A stretch of DNA of 64,000 nt from Gammaproteobacteria bacterium (GCA_022826245.1 JAJDVG010000040.1:124001-188000); one strand, 5' to 3'. Counted from the first letter of the stretch, positions 12,490 through 21,523 are shown. Notes: generated by a model not told the origin, from the letters alone. Numbers and translations: made by a program.

Positions 12490-13581
12490 TCAGACGTTGA
12501 AACGGAAGCGAATCACGTCGCTTTCCCGGACGACGTAGGACTTGCCTTCGAGGCGGAGTTCGCCGGACTCGCGGGCGGCCTGCTCGCCGCCGTGACGCAC
12601 GAAACCGTCGCTGTCGATGACTTCGGCGCGGATGAAGCCGCGCTGGAAGTCCGTGTGAATCACGCCGGCCGCCTCGTACGCCGTCGCGCCGCGCGGCACG
12701 GTCCATGCGCGGACTTCCTTCTCGTTGGTCGTATAGAACGTGGTCAGGTCGAGCAGACGGTAGGCGGAGCCGATCACGCGGTCGAGGCCCGGCTCCGGGA
12801 GGCCGAGTTCCGCCAGGAACTCCGCGGCCTCGTCGGCGGGAAGCTCCGCGAGTTCGGCTTCGATCGCGGCTGAAACGACGACGGCCTGCGCGCCCATTTC
12901 GCGCGCGTGCTCGATGACCTGCCCGGTGAACGCGTTGCCGTGCGGTTCATCGTCGGCGACGTTGGCGACGAAAAGCACGGGCTTGGCCGTGATCGGGTGC
13001 AGGTCCCGCAGCATCGCGAGTTGCGCGTCCGCAAGCGCGAGATCGCGCAGCGGCCGCCCGGCGCCGAGCGCGTCGCGCAGCGCCAGCAGCAGATCGCGGC
13101 GCGCGAGGTCCTGCTTCAGGTTCGTTTTCGCACTGCGCTCGGCTTTCTCGAGACTTTTCTCCACGGTCTGCAGGTCCGCCAGCAGCAGTTCCGTGTCGAT
13201 GAGCTCGATGTCGCCGACGGGGTCGACGCGCCCCGATACGTGGGCGATGTCGTCGTTCTCGAAACAGCGTACGAGGTGGACGATCGCGTCCGTTTCGCGC
13301 ACGTGGGCGAGGAAGCGGTTGCCCAGGCCCTCGCCCTGCGATGCGCCCCTGACGAGCCCGGCGACATCGACGAATTCGATCACGCTCGGCACGATCCGGC
13401 CGGGTCGAACGGCCGCGGCGATCGCCTCGAGCCGCGGGTCCGGGACGCTCACGACGCCGACGTTCGGATCGATCGTGCAGAACGGGTAGTTCTCGGCCGG
13501 GACCTTCGCGGCGGTCAGCGCGTTGAAGAGCGTCGACTTGCCGACGTTGGGCAGGCCCACGATGCCGCACCTGATGCCCAT
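12490..13581 (-). CDS. ychF: Redox-regulated P-loop ATPase/GTPase YchF
   Basis: The 363-residue protein is the universal OBG-family protein YchF/OLA1, which binds ATP, associates with ribosomes and negatively affects oxidative-stress responses. It begins MGIRCGIVGLPNVGKSTLFN (Walker A GLPNVGKS), has FVDVAGLVRGASQGEGLGN as G3/switch II and a C-terminal TGS domain (AWTVPRGATAYEAAGVIHTD). Length equals E. coli YchF (363). The frame stays open 23 codons upstream across a 6-bp repeat tract; the ATG at 13579-13581 is the family start. It is next to pth, as in many gammaproteobacteria. Confidence 0.97.
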   Translation of the reverse strand: MGIRCGIVGLPNVGKSTLFNALTAAKVPAENYPFCTIDPNVGVVSVPDPRLEAIAAAVRPGRIVPSVIEFVDVAGLVRGASQGEGLGNRFLAHVRETDAIVHLVRCFENDDIAHVSGRVDPVGDIELIDTELLLADLQTVEKSLEKAERSAKTNLKQDLARRDLLLALRDALGAGRPLRDLALADAQLAMLRDLHPITAKPVLFVANVADDEPHGNAFTGQVIEHAREMGAQAVVVSAAIEAELAELPADEAAEFLAELGLPEPGLDRVIGSAYRLLDLTTFYTTNEKEVRAWTVPRGATAYEAAGVIHTDFQRGFIRAEVIDSDGFVRHGGEQAARESGELRLEGKSYVVRESDVIRFRFNV

Positions 13582-13589
13582 GTCAGGGT

Positions 13590-13650
13590 CTGCCACCGCC
13601 ACCGCCACCGCCAACGTCAGCGCCAACGTCAGCGCCCACACTAACGCCAA
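13590..13650. repeat. Degenerate 6/12-bp tandem repeat upstream of ychF
   Basis: Between pth and ychF lies a tract of GCCACC units followed by GCCAAC and GTCAGC units (GCCAACGTCAGC occurs twice in tandem). It lies in the 5' leader of ychF, in frame with it, and would encode an Ala/Leu/Val-Thr stretch if an upstream start were used. Confidence 0.6.
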
Positions 13651-13706
13651 CGGGCGGAACCATGGGCTTGGCGGAGCTGTTTCGCATGGCGTGAGCAGGC
13701 CTTGGA

Positions 13707-14336
13707 TCAGCCGCTCGCGTCGCCGCCGTCGTCCGCCTCGCCGCCCGGATCCGGCCGCGGCGCGTGCAGGCGGTTCTTCGCAAGTTCCGCGCCGCTGTCG
13801 ATGAGCACGGGCAGCACGTCGAGCGCATCGCGGATGCTGTCCATGATGAGATCTTCGTCGTCGCTCGCCGCGCGCCGCAGCACGTAAGGGGTGACGGCGT
13901 CACGTCGGCCCGGGCCGGGATGACCGATACCGATCCGCAGGCGCCAGAATTTGCGGCCGAGGTGCTCGACGACGCTGCGCATGCCGTTGTGGCCGGCATG
14001 GCCGCCGTCGAACTTGAGCTTCGCGCGCCCGGGCGGCAGGTCGAGTTCGTCGTAGACGACCATGACGTGCTCGGTCGGGATCCTGTAGTAGCGCACGGCG
14101 GCGGCAACGGCGCGGCCGCTCGCGTTCATCCAGGTCTGCGGTTTGAGCACGCGGATGCGTTGCCCGGAGATCCGGACATCGGTCATGTCGGCCTGAAGCT
14201 TGCCGCTATGAGCGAATGCCGCGCCGTGCCGCGCCGCAAGCAGATCGGCGAACCGGAAACCGGCGTTGTGACGCGTGGTCAGGTACTCCGGCGCCGGATT
14301 GCCGAGGCCGACAATGAGGTCGATTTGCTGTCCCAT
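13707..14336 (-). CDS. pth: Peptidyl-tRNA hydrolase
   Basis: The 209-residue Pth cleaves peptidyl-tRNA released prematurely from ribosomes (EC 3.1.1.29). It begins MGQQIDLIVGLGNPAPEYLT and has the catalytic His23 in TTRHNAGF, the conserved Asn in KPQTWMNASG, the Asp in VVYDELDLPPGRAK and the HAGHNGMRS loop. The family core is about 190 residues; the extra 15-20 at the C-terminus is a low-complexity Gly/Asp/Pro tail (EADDGGDASG). The gene lies between rplY and ychF, the usual gammaproteobacterial order. Confidence 0.97.
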   Translation of the reverse strand: MGQQIDLIVGLGNPAPEYLTTRHNAGFRFADLLAARHGAAFAHSGKLQADMTDVRISGQRIRVLKPQTWMNASGRAVAAAVRYYRIPTEHVMVVYDELDLPPGRAKLKFDGGHAGHNGMRSVVEHLGRKFWRLRIGIGHPGPGRRDAVTPYVLRRAASDDEDLIMDSIRDALDVLPVLIDSGAELAKNRLHAPRPDPGGEADDGGDASG

Positions 14337-14357
14337 CGCAGCACCACAACAGAATCA

Positions 14358-14452
14358 GAGCCTGCGCCGCAGGAATTCACGGCTGCAAACTCGCTTTGGG
14401 CGAAACGCCTGGCCGAAGACGGCTGATCGCGATTTCCGGCGGCGCAGGCTCC
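14358..14452. repeat. Family B REPIN-like inverted repeat, copy 2
   Basis: GAGCCTGCGCCGCAGGAATT at the left and TTCCGGCGGCGCAGGCTC at the right form an inverted pair around about 60 bp, between rplY and pth. The left unit carries the perfect CCTGCG-C-CGCAGG palindrome after GAG, as in REP sequences. Confidence 0.78.
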
Positions 14453-14522
14453 GGTGAACACTTCGCGGGCGCGGCCGGCGGAATGGCTCGCCGGCCGCCG
14501 CGACGACGGCGGGCGCCAATAG

Positions 14523-15218
14523 TCAGGCAGGCTGCTCCCCGTCGCCCGACGCGTCGTCGCCGCCCTCGTCCTGCTCGTCGGTCGTCGGGACTTCGTCCGG
14601 CGGAACCTCGCCTTCCTCGAGCTCCGCCTCCGGTACCTCGTCGATCTCTTCGCGGCGCGGCGGATTGATCGCCACGATCGCCTGATCCTGATCGTGGTCG
14701 AGCGCCACGGACGAGACGCCTTCGGGCAGCACGATGTCGGACAGGTGCAGGAGCTGGTTGATCTCGAGCTCGGAGACATCGATCTCGAGAAAGTCCGGCA
14801 GATGCCTCGGCAGGCAGGTGATCTCGACGTCGCTGAGCAGGCGCTCGACGACACCGCCTTCCTTGATGCCGACGGATTCCTCTTCGCCAACGACCCGGAT
14901 CGGAACGTTCAGCGTGATTGCCTGGTCGGCGACGATGCGCAGAAAGTCGACATGCAGGACCTGCGGCCTCGCCGGGTGTCGCTGCACGGCCTTGACGACG
15001 ACGGACTGGCTGTCCTTGCCGAGCCGAATCGTCAGGATGTTCGTGAAGAAGCCCTCGCGGTCCATTTCGTGGACCAGCTCGTTCTGGCCGAGCGAGATCG
15101 CCCGCGGGTCCCTGCCGCCGCCGTAGACGATTGCGGGGATGCGCCCACGCCGGCGCAGCCGCCGGCTGCCGCCGCGGCCCAGATCATCGCGTGCTTCAGC
15201 AGTGAGTTCGAATGCCAC
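14523..15218 (-). CDS. rplY: 50S ribosomal protein L25/general stress protein Ctc
   Basis: The 231-residue protein is the long (CTC/TL5) form of L25, which binds 5S rRNA. The N-terminal L25 domain (MAFELTAEARDDLGRGGSRR, then PAIVYGGGRDP and a LHVDFLRI strand) is followed by the C-terminal beta domain (VGIKEGGVVERLLSDVEITC, FLEIDVSELEINQLLHLSDI). The last 40 or so residues form an acidic Glu/Asp/Pro tail. It starts at GTG 15216-15218, matching the family start. The neighbours prs and pth are the usual ones. Confidence 0.96.
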   Translation of the reverse strand: MAFELTAEARDDLGRGGSRRLRRRGRIPAIVYGGGRDPRAISLGQNELVHEMDREGFFTNILTIRLGKDSQSVVVKAVQRHPARPQVLHVDFLRIVADQAITLNVPIRVVGEEESVGIKEGGVVERLLSDVEITCLPRHLPDFLEIDVSELEINQLLHLSDIVLPEGVSSVALDHDQDQAIVAINPPRREEIDEVPEAELEEGEVPPDEVPTTDEQDEGGDDASGDGEQPA

Positions 15219-15301
15219 GACCGCGTACCTCTCCGGGGGCGCGCATCATAGCAGGGCAATGGGCAGATTTCACCACGCCATTGCGCCGGTTTTGGCGTGC
15301 G

Positions 15302-16255
15302 CTAATCGATGTAGAGCGAGCTGACCGAATCGCCCAGACTGATCCTGCGCAGCGTCTCCGCGAGCAGTTCCGTGACGCTGAGCTGGCGGATGCGGTTGCA
15401 GGCCGCGGCCGCCTCGCCGAGCGGGATCGTGTCCGAAACCACCATCTCGTCGAGTTCGGACGCCTCGATGCGTTCGACCGCAGGCCCCGAGAGCACGGGA
15501 TGGGTAATGTATGCGACGACTTTCACGGCCCCGCGCTCCTTGAGCGCTACCGCGGCCTGGCACAAGGTGCCCGCGGTGTCGACGAGGTCGTCGACGAGCA
15601 CGCAGGTCTTGCCGCCGACCTCGCCGATGATGTTCATGACTTCGGACATGTTCGGTTGCGGCCGCCGCTTGTCGATGATCGCGAGGTCCGCATCGTCGAG
15701 CCGTCTGGCGAACGCGCGGGCGCGAACGACGCCGCCGACATCCGGCGACACGACGACCATGTCGGCGAACTCCTGCTTCCAGATGTCGCCGAGCAGCACC
15801 GGGGACGCGTAGACGTTGTCGAACGGCATGTTGAAGAATCCCTGGATCTGCTCGGCATGGACATCGACGGTGATGACGCGGTTGATCCCGGCCGTGCCCA
15901 TGAGGTCGGCCACGAGCTTCGAGGTGATCGGAACGCGGGCGGCGCGCGGGCGCCGGTCCTGCCGGGAATAGCCGAGATAGGGCACGAGGGCCGTGATCAG
16001 GTTCGCCGACGCGCGCTTGCAGGCGTCCGCCATGACAAGCAGTTCCATGAGGTGATCGTTGGTCGGCGCGCTCGTCGGCTGCACGAGGACCACTTCGCGG
16101 CCGCGCACGTTCTCGAGGATCTCGACGCTGATCTCCCCGTCGCTGAACCGGCCGATATTGATGCGGCCAAGCGGCATGGACAGGTGCCGGGCGATGCCCT
16201 CGGCGAGTTTCGGATGGGCGTTGCCGGAGAAGATCGTCGTCGTGTTTGCGTCCAA
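15302..16255 (-). CDS. prs: Ribose-phosphate pyrophosphokinase
   Basis: The 317-residue Prs makes PRPP from ribose 5-phosphate and ATP (EC 2.7.6.1), the precursor for nucleotides, His and Trp. Family blocks are [30 protein letters not shown], the flexible-loop [19 protein letters not shown], the [11 protein letters not shown] segment and the PRPP-binding [14 protein letters not shown]. The start is TTG (16253-16255), supported by AAGGGAA 6 nt upstream and by alignment with other Prs proteins. It is downstream of tRNA-Gln on the same strand and could be partly co-transcribed with it. Confidence 0.97.
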   Translation of the reverse strand: MDANTTTIFSGNAHPKLAEGIARHLSMPLGRINIGRFSDGEISVEILENVRGREVVLVQPTSAPTNDHLMELLVMADACKRASANLITALVPYLGYSRQDRRPRAARVPITSKLVADLMGTAGINRVITVDVHAEQIQGFFNMPFDNVYASPVLLGDIWKQEFADMVVVSPDVGGVVRARAFARRLDDADLAIIDKRRPQPNMSEVMNIIGEVGGKTCVLVDDLVDTAGTLCQAAVALKERGAVKVVAYITHPVLSGPAVERIEASELDEMVVSDTIPLGEAAAACNRIRQLSVTELLAETLRRISLGDSVSSLYID

Positions 16256-16284
16256 TGCGGTTCCCTTGCGATACGGGCGGGCGG

Positions 16285-16359
16285 TGGCTGGGGTGGCAGG
16301 ATTCGAACCTGCGTATCACGGGATCAAAACCCGTTGCCTTACCGCTTGGCTACACCCCA
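16285..16359 (-). tRNA. tRNA-Gln (anticodon TTG)
   Basis: On the minus strand the sequence folds as a standard cloverleaf: acceptor TGGGGTG with CACCCCA, D arm with GCCAAGCGG, anticodon stem ACGGG/CCCGT around TTTTGAT (anticodon TTG), and the T-loop GGTTCGAATCC. The CCA end is encoded at 16285-16287. It sits between lolB and prs, its usual place in gammaproteobacteria. GatCAB in this genome suggests that Gln-tRNA may be made by transamidation. Confidence 0.96.
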
Positions 16360-16374
16360 TCGAAGCCGAAGGCT

Positions 16375-16404
16375 ATTGTGCGGTTGCATACCGGCTTACT
16401 TCAA
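16375..16404 (-). promoter_or_regulatory. Possible promoter for tRNA-Gln
   Basis: On the minus strand TTGAAG (16399-16404) and CACAAT (16375-16380) are spaced by 18 bp and end about 16 bp before the tRNA. The elements overlap the 3' end of lolB. The match to sigma-70 consensus is partial. Confidence 0.35.
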
Positions 16405-16998
16405 GACATCGGCCGCCGCCTGCGGGTTCCAGTCGTCCACGGTCAGGCTCAGCCTGAGCGCATCGTGGCTCATGTCGATGCTGCCCGGGACCAGCAATCC
16501 CTCGACGAGCTCGTAGCCGCCGAACTCGAGCCTCCAGAAACGTTGTTCGAGCGCGACGAGCCGTCCGTCGCGATCGAACTCCGGGCGGGCGTCGAACAGC
16601 CCGTCGGGGAGCCCGATGAGCCAGGCGTTGAGGCTCGCGACGGGGATCCACCAGCCCACGAGGTTCGATAGCTCCGTCTCCGGATCCACGAGCGTCCAGC
16701 TTTCGCCCCGCGCACGCAGGGTCATGGCCTGAGGCGAGCCCGCAACCTCGAAGCTGCCGGCCCCGAACGGGCCGCGCACGGAGAGCTGCAGCCGATCCCG
16801 GTCCTGGCGCCACTGGAAACGTCCCTGAAAGGCGCGCTCGCCCGTGTCGACGGCAAGCCGGCCGCGCATGTCCCAGCCGGCGAGCGACTCGAGCCGGGCG
16901 CGGCGCTCGTCGTAGCCGAGCCCGTCGTCGGCGACCGGCACCGTGACGCAGCCGGCAAGCGCGACGGCCGCGCCGAGGAGGGCGAGCGCCGGTTTCAT
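16396..16998 (-). CDS. lolB: Outer-membrane lipoprotein LolB
   Basis: The 200-residue LolB receives lipoproteins from LolA and inserts them in the outer membrane. The signal sequence MKPALALLGAAVALAGC has a lipobox ending at Cys17. The mature protein has the LolB pattern: LAGWDMRGRLAVDTGERAFQ, RFQWRQDRDRLQLSVRGPFG, then WWIPVASLNAWLIGLP. Its ATG overlaps the stop of the TPR lipoprotein gene (ATGA), so the two are translationally coupled. ispE, which usually lies between lolB and tRNA-Gln, is absent here. Confidence 0.93.
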   Translation of the reverse strand: MKPALALLGAAVALAGCVTVPVADDGLGYDERRARLESLAGWDMRGRLAVDTGERAFQGRFQWRQDRDRLQLSVRGPFGAGSFEVAGSPQAMTLRARGESWTLVDPETELSNLVGWWIPVASLNAWLIGLPDGLFDARPEFDRDGRLVALEQRFWRLEFGGYELVEGLLVPGSIDMSHDALRLSLTVDDWNPQAAADVLK

Positions 16999-18791
16999 CG
17001 ATCGAGCCGGCGGCTCACGTCCTGCAGGTGCCGATCGTCAGGATGTTCCTCGAGCGAGCTCTCGAGGAACTCGAGCGCGGCTTCGCGTTCGCCGAGCGCC
17101 CAACGCACGTCGACGAGATGCGCCGCGATCTCGGGGTCCTGCTCGAGCCGGTACGCCCGTTCGAGGTACTCGAGCGCCGCGTCGTAGTCGCCGAGCTTGA
17201 AGAGCACCCAACCCATGCTGTCGATGATGGCCGCGCTGTCGGGGTTCATCGCCAGCGCACGCTGAATGTAGCCGCGCGCCTCCTCGTGACGATTGTTGAA
17301 CTGGTCCGTCAGCAGATAGCCGAGCGCATTGAGCAGGGAGGCGTCGTTGGGGTTTTCCTCGACCAGCGCCTCGAGCACGTCGACGGACCGTCGGTGGCGT
17401 CCCTGCTCCTGCAGCAGCAACGCGCGCGAATAGCGCAGCGAGATATTGCCCGGATAGCGGTCGAGCCCTTCGGACAGCGCAGCTCCGGCGGCATCGAAGT
17501 CTTCCCGGTCGATCGAATCCTGGGCGAGCACGACGTAAAGCCTGACATGTGCCGCATGCAGCGCGGGATCCGCCGAGTTCTCCGCGAGCGCGTCGTCGAA
17601 CAGCTTGACGGCCTCTTCCGGTGCGCGCATCTGCAGCAGCATCTGCGACCGCGCGAGCAGCATTTCGGAGCTGAAGCGCGGGTTCGCGTTGCCGAATTCC
17701 TCGAGATGCCGGAGCGCGCCCGCGGGATCGTCCATCTGCACCCTCAGGATCGCGGCCACGCGCATCTGCGCCTCGATCACGTGCGATCCGTCGATGACCC
17801 TCGAGTACGAGCGTGTGGCGCGCAGATACTCCTCCTGCTGTTCCGCGATTCGGCCGAGATAGAAGAAGGATTCGTTCTGGTAGCGCGAGTCGGTTCTCAG
17901 TTCGTTGAACCGCTCCGTCGCGGTGTCGAGCTCGTCGCTCGTGAGCGCATGAAAGGCCAGCGCCCGGATCGCCTCCGGCATGCCGGGATTGTCGGCGAGC
18001 AGTTCGTTGAAGATGACCACGGCATCGTCGCCGCGGCCGGCCGACAGCAACAACTCCGCGTACTGCAGCCGCACCTCGGAATCCTCGTGCTGCTCGGCAA
18101 GCTCCGCCGCGAGCGCGAGGCTTTCGTCGGTCCGCCCGGCGCCGAGCAGCGTGCGCGCATACAGAAGCTGGATTTCGAGCCAGTCGGGCGCGAGTTCGGC
18201 AGCGGTCGCGGCGTTGTCGAGCGCGAGTTCGAAGTTGCCCGATCTGAGCGCGAGGCTCGCGAGCCCGTAGTGGCCTTCCGCCGTCCCCGGAAACGCGTCG
18301 TTGAGCGCCGACATGATCACGGTTCCGGCTGCGCTGTCGGGCTCGGCGCTCAGTGCGTCGATGACGAGCGCGAGCCCGGCGCCCGGATCGTTGAGCCGGT
18401 CGATGAGCCGCGTGAAATCGTCGATGGCCCTGCCGAGCCGTCGCGAGCGCGTCTCGAATATCGCCGAAAACCACCAGGTGCGCTCGTCCCCGGGCGCAAG
18501 CTCGCGCCAGCGCTCGACGGCCGCGAGGCCGAGATCGGTCATGCCGAGACGGTGGGCCATGCGCGTGGCGCGCTCGGCCACGGCCGGGTCGTCGGACGCC
18601 AGCGCCGCGTTCAGGTAATGCCCCGTGGCCTCCTGCGGTTGCTGCTGCTCCAGTGCGATCTGCCCGAGCAGCACGTACGAGTCGACGGCGACGCGACGGG
18701 CCTCCGGCGCCGTCGTCCGGGTCGCGGCGCAGCCGGCCAGGCAGGCGAAGAGCACGTACGCAACGTGCCTCGTCGAGACGGTCGTGAACAT
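16995..18791 (-). CDS. TPR-repeat lipoprotein upstream of lolB
   Basis: The 598-residue protein has a lipoprotein signal (VLFACLAGC, Cys21) followed by about 15 tetratricopeptide repeats, for example YVLLGQIALEQQQPQEATGH near residue 40 and DSMGWVLFKLGDYDAALEYL near residue 530. It would be a periplasm-facing scaffold. A large TPR protein in this position, immediately before lolB and facing prfA, is common in gammaproteobacteria; its role is not established. The gene overlaps lolB by 4 nt. hemA, often the divergent neighbour, is missing. Confidence 0.87.
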   Translation of the reverse strand: MFTTVSTRHVAYVLFACLAGCAATRTTAPEARRVAVDSYVLLGQIALEQQQPQEATGHYLNAALASDDPAVAERATRMAHRLGMTDLGLAAVERWRELAPGDERTWWFSAIFETRSRRLGRAIDDFTRLIDRLNDPGAGLALVIDALSAEPDSAAGTVIMSALNDAFPGTAEGHYGLASLALRSGNFELALDNAATAAELAPDWLEIQLLYARTLLGAGRTDESLALAAELAEQHEDSEVRLQYAELLLSAGRGDDAVVIFNELLADNPGMPEAIRALAFHALTSDELDTATERFNELRTDSRYQNESFFYLGRIAEQQEEYLRATRSYSRVIDGSHVIEAQMRVAAILRVQMDDPAGALRHLEEFGNANPRFSSEMLLARSQMLLQMRAPEEAVKLFDDALAENSADPALHAAHVRLYVVLAQDSIDREDFDAAGAALSEGLDRYPGNISLRYSRALLLQEQGRHRRSVDVLEALVEENPNDASLLNALGYLLTDQFNNRHEEARGYIQRALAMNPDSAAIIDSMGWVLFKLGDYDAALEYLERAYRLEQDPEIAAHLVDVRWALGEREAALEFLESSLEEHPDDRHLQDVSRRLDR

Positions 18792-18948
18792 GGCTTCGCA
18801 CTATACCCCACAACGGCCCGAGCCCGCCCGCCGCTTGTGATCGACCGGCGATTTGCCGACAATCTGCGACCGTCGCCACCACGCGCGCACGCCGCCGCGT
18901 AGCGCGGGCGGCGGCCATGCAGGCCGCGAATCCGGCAGGTCCAGAGCC

Positions 18949-20037
18949 GTGAAAGAATCCATCCGCGAAAAACTTGGGCTCCTGACCGAGCGCCACGAGG
19001 AAATCGAGCACCTGCTCAGCGACCCGGCGACGATCGCCGATCAGGACCGGTTCCGCGACCTGTCGCGCGAGTACGCGCGTCTCGGCGCCGTGACCCGGGA
19101 CTTCGCGGCCTGGCGCGCGCTCGAGCAGGACATCGAAGCGGCCGAGGAACTCAGGACGAGCGACGATCCGGAACTCAAGGCGCTCGGCGAAGAGGAACTC
19201 GAATCGCTCACCGGGCAGCAGCTCGCGCTCGAGCACGCCCTGTCGAGGCATCTGATCCCCGACGATCCCGACGACGAAGGCAACCTGTTTCTCGAGATTC
19301 GCGCCGGCACGGGCGGCGACGAGGCGGCGCTGTTCGCGGGCGACCTGTTTCGCATGTACTGCCGTTTTGCCGAGCGGCAGCGTTGGCAGGTCGAGGTGCT
19401 GAGCTCGAACGAGGGCGAACACGGCGGTTTCCGGGAAGTCATCAGCCGTGTGGCGGGCACGGGCGCCTACGCGAAGCTCAAGTTCGAGTCCGGCGCGCAC
19501 CGCGTGCAGCGCGTGCCCGAGACGGAGGCGCAGGGCCGCATTCACACTTCGGCCTGCACCGTGGCCGTGCTGCCGGAGCCGGCCGAAGTCGACCAGGTCG
19601 AAATCGGCGCCAAGGACCTCAGGATCGACACGTTTCGCGCCTCCGGAGCGGGCGGCCAGCACGTCAACAAGACCGACTCCGCCGTGCGCATCACGCACCT
19701 GCCGAGCGGCATCGTGATCGAATGCCAGGACGAGCGTTCGCAGCTCAAGAACCGGACGCGGGCGATGGGCTTGCTGCGTGCCCGTCTCAAGGATGCGGAG
19801 ATCGCCAGGCGCGAATCGGAAACGGCCGCGAAGCGCCGCAGCCTCGTCGGCACCGGCGACCGCTCCGAGCGCATCCGCACGTACAACTTCCCGCAGGGCC
19901 GGGTCACCGATCACCGCATCAACCTGACGCTCTACAAGCTCGACGAGATTCTCGCCGGCGATCTCGACGGCATCGTCGGCCCATTGAGCGACGAGTTTCA
20001 GGCCGAGCAGCTCGCGGATCTCGGCATCGCGGAGTGA
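18949..20037 (+). CDS. prfA: Peptide chain release factor 1
   Basis: The 362-residue RF1 terminates translation at UAA and UAG. The GGQ motif that triggers hydrolysis is at residues 235-237 ([13 protein letters not shown]), and the codon-recognition tripeptide of the PxT type is Pro-Glu-Thr in [23 protein letters not shown] at 18949-18951 is the start that gives the family length; the frame is open upstream to 18853. prmC, whose product methylates the GGQ glutamine, is downstream with a family A repeat between them. Because RF1 does not read UGA, recoding at the selenoprotein UGA competes with RF2 only. Confidence 0.96.
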   Translation: MKESIREKLGLLTERHEEIEHLLSDPATIADQDRFRDLSREYARLGAVTRDFAAWRALEQDIEAAEELRTSDDPELKALGEEELESLTGQQLALEHALSRHLIPDDPDDEGNLFLEIRAGTGGDEAALFAGDLFRMYCRFAERQRWQVEVLSSNEGEHGGFREVISRVAGTGAYAKLKFESGAHRVQRVPETEAQGRIHTSACTVAVLPEPAEVDQVEIGAKDLRIDTFRASGAGGQHVNKTDSAVRITHLPSGIVIECQDERSQLKNRTRAMGLLRARLKDAEIARRESETAAKRRSLVGTGDRSERIRTYNFPQGRVTDHRINLTLYKLDEILAGDLDGIVGPLSDEFQAEQLADLGIAE

Positions 20038-20056
20038 ATCAGCCGCATGCCTTACA

Positions 20057-20075
20057 GGGAGCCTGCGCCGCAGGG
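20057..20075 (+). repeat. Single family B REP unit
   Basis: GGGAGCCTGCGCCGCAGGG is one REP-like unit (GGAG followed by the CCTGCG-C-CGCAGG palindrome) without an inverted partner, 20 bp after prfA and 24 bp before family A copy 2. Confidence 0.65.
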
Positions 20076-20098
20076 AAAAACGTTGGCGCGGGGCGTGC

Positions 20099-20208
20099 GG
20101 GGAGGCGCACTGCCGAGCGCTTGAGACACGCGGTAAATGCATCCCTGTACGCTCCGCGCGCGCATCCCTGCGCGCGAGGGTCTCAAGCGCTCGGCAGTGC
20201 ACCTCCCC
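20099..20208. repeat. Family A hairpin repeat, copy 2 (arm variant)
   Basis: A 110-bp element between prfA and prmC with the same interior as copy 1 (GCTCCGCGCGCGCATCCCTG) but different arms: ACTGCCGAGCGCTTGAGAC at the left and its exact reverse complement at the right. Copy 1 has ACTACGGGCCGCTTGAAAC, so the substitutions occur in both arms at once. It ends 16 bp before the prmC ATG, so it may affect prmC expression. Confidence 0.85.
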
Positions 20209-20224
20209 TTGGGTCGTCAGCCTG

Positions 20225-21115
20225 ATGAACGTCAATCAGATTCACGCGCCCGCGCGGCGACCGGACAAGACGTGCTCGCTGGGCGGCCTGGTCGCCGACG
20301 CCGCGCGGGCGCTTTCGACGGTCAGCGCCACCCCGCGACTCGATGCCGAACTGTTGCTCGCGCACGCCGCGGGCGTCGGCCGCACTACGGTCATTGCCTT
20401 TCCCGAGCGCGAGACTTCCAATGATGTAGCGGCGCGGTTTCGCGCCTTGCTCGCGCGGCGGCTCGACGCCGAACCGCTCGCCTACATTACGGCCGTGAAG
20501 GACTTCCACGCCATCTCGGTGCGCGTGACGCCCGACGTGCTGATCCCGCGGCCCGAGACCGAATGTCTCGTCGACGAGGCGCTGGCGATGCTCGACGCGC
20601 AGCCGGACCGCAGCGTCCTCGATCTCGGCACGGGCAGCGGTGCGATCGCGCTCGCGATCAAGCGGGCGCGGCCGTCAGCGGTCGTCACGGCCGTCGATGC
20701 CAGTGCCTCAGCACTCGCCGTGGCGCGCGCGAACGCCCGGTCGCTCGATCTCGACATCCGCTGCCTCGAATCGGACTGGTTCGGGAACCTCGATTCAGAG
20801 CGGTTCGACCTGATCGTCTGCAATCCCCCGTACGTTCCGAGCGGCGACCCCGTCCTCGATAGCGAGTTGCGCCACGAGCCCCGACAGGCGCTCGACGGCG
20901 GCAGCGACGGTCTCGACGCGATCCGGATCGTATTGAACGAAGCCCTGGCGCACCTGGCGCCCAACGGCGCATTGCTGATCGAGCACGGCCACGATCAACA
21001 GGCCGACGTCAAAGCACTTGCCCGTAAACGCGGCTACCGGACCCTTGCTGCGCGGCGGGACCTGAGCGGCCTGCCGCGCCTGGTGGTGTTACACGTCCAC
21101 GAACGGTCGCCATAA
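20225..21115 (+). CDS. prmC: Release factor glutamine N5-methyltransferase
   Basis: The 296-residue PrmC methylates the glutamine of the GGQ motif of RF1 and RF2 using SAM. It has an N-terminal helical domain, then RPETECLVDEAL, the SAM motif I VLDLGTGSGAIALAIKRARP, motif II VTAVDASASALAVA and the diagnostic DLIVCNPPYVPSGDP. The length is slightly above the usual 280, with about 15 extra N-terminal residues. An in-frame alternative start further in was not preferred because the ATG at 20225 is the first after the repeat. It follows prfA, as is usual. Confidence 0.94.
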   Translation: MNVNQIHAPARRPDKTCSLGGLVADAARALSTVSATPRLDAELLLAHAAGVGRTTVIAFPERETSNDVAARFRALLARRLDAEPLAYITAVKDFHAISVRVTPDVLIPRPETECLVDEALAMLDAQPDRSVLDLGTGSGAIALAIKRARPSAVVTAVDASASALAVARANARSLDLDIRCLESDWFGNLDSERFDLIVCNPPYVPSGDPVLDSELRHEPRQALDGGSDGLDAIRIVLNEALAHLAPNGALLIEHGHDQQADVKALARKRGYRTLAARRDLSGLPRLVVLHVHERSP

Positions 21116-21141
21116 AACACCCAGACACGCGCCGACGCCAA

Positions 21142-21516
21142 GGGGATGTGCATTACCGGCCGCTTGAAACCCTCGCGCGCAGGGATGCGCGCGCGGAGCC
21201 TCCAGGGATGGATTTACGGCGTGTTTCAAGCGGCCGGTAATGCGCATCCCCGCAACACCGCGACAACGCCCGCACCGAGCCTGCATGGATGCAATTACCG
21301 CGTGTTTCAAGCGGCCCGTGGTGCGCATCCCCGCAACACCGCGACAACGCCCACGCCGAGCCTGCATGGATGTATTCACGGCATGTTTCAAGCGGCCGGT
21401 AATGCGCATCCCCGCACCACCGCGACAACGCCCGCACCGAGCCCGCATGGATGCATTCACCGCGTGTTTCAAGCGGCCCGTGATGCGCATCCCCGCAACA
21501 TCGCGACGACCCCCAC
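21142..21516 (-). repeat. Family A array: capped hairpin plus three 81-bp left-half units
   Basis: Read on the minus strand, three tandem units and then a complete hairpin element lie between the convergent prmC and gatB genes. The element core GTTTCAAGCGG recurs at 21223, 21304, 21385 and 21466, an exact period of 81 bp. Only the unit next to the cap has an arm (ATTACCGGCC) that pairs perfectly with the terminal right arm; the others read ACCACGGGCC, ATTACCGGCC and ATCACGGGCC. The array ends 8 bp from the gatB stop. Since 81 is a multiple of three it creates spurious open frames with 27-residue repeats. Confidence 0.88.
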
Positions 21517-21523
21517 GAATTCC

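Noticed and set aside
17038..20235. 1065-codon minus-strand open frame covering prfA and the TPR gene
   Set aside because: It is out of frame with the TPR lipoprotein and antisense to prfA, both strongly supported.
21142..21516. CRISPR array
   Set aside because: The 81-bp units are nearly identical throughout, with no unique spacers and no cas genes.
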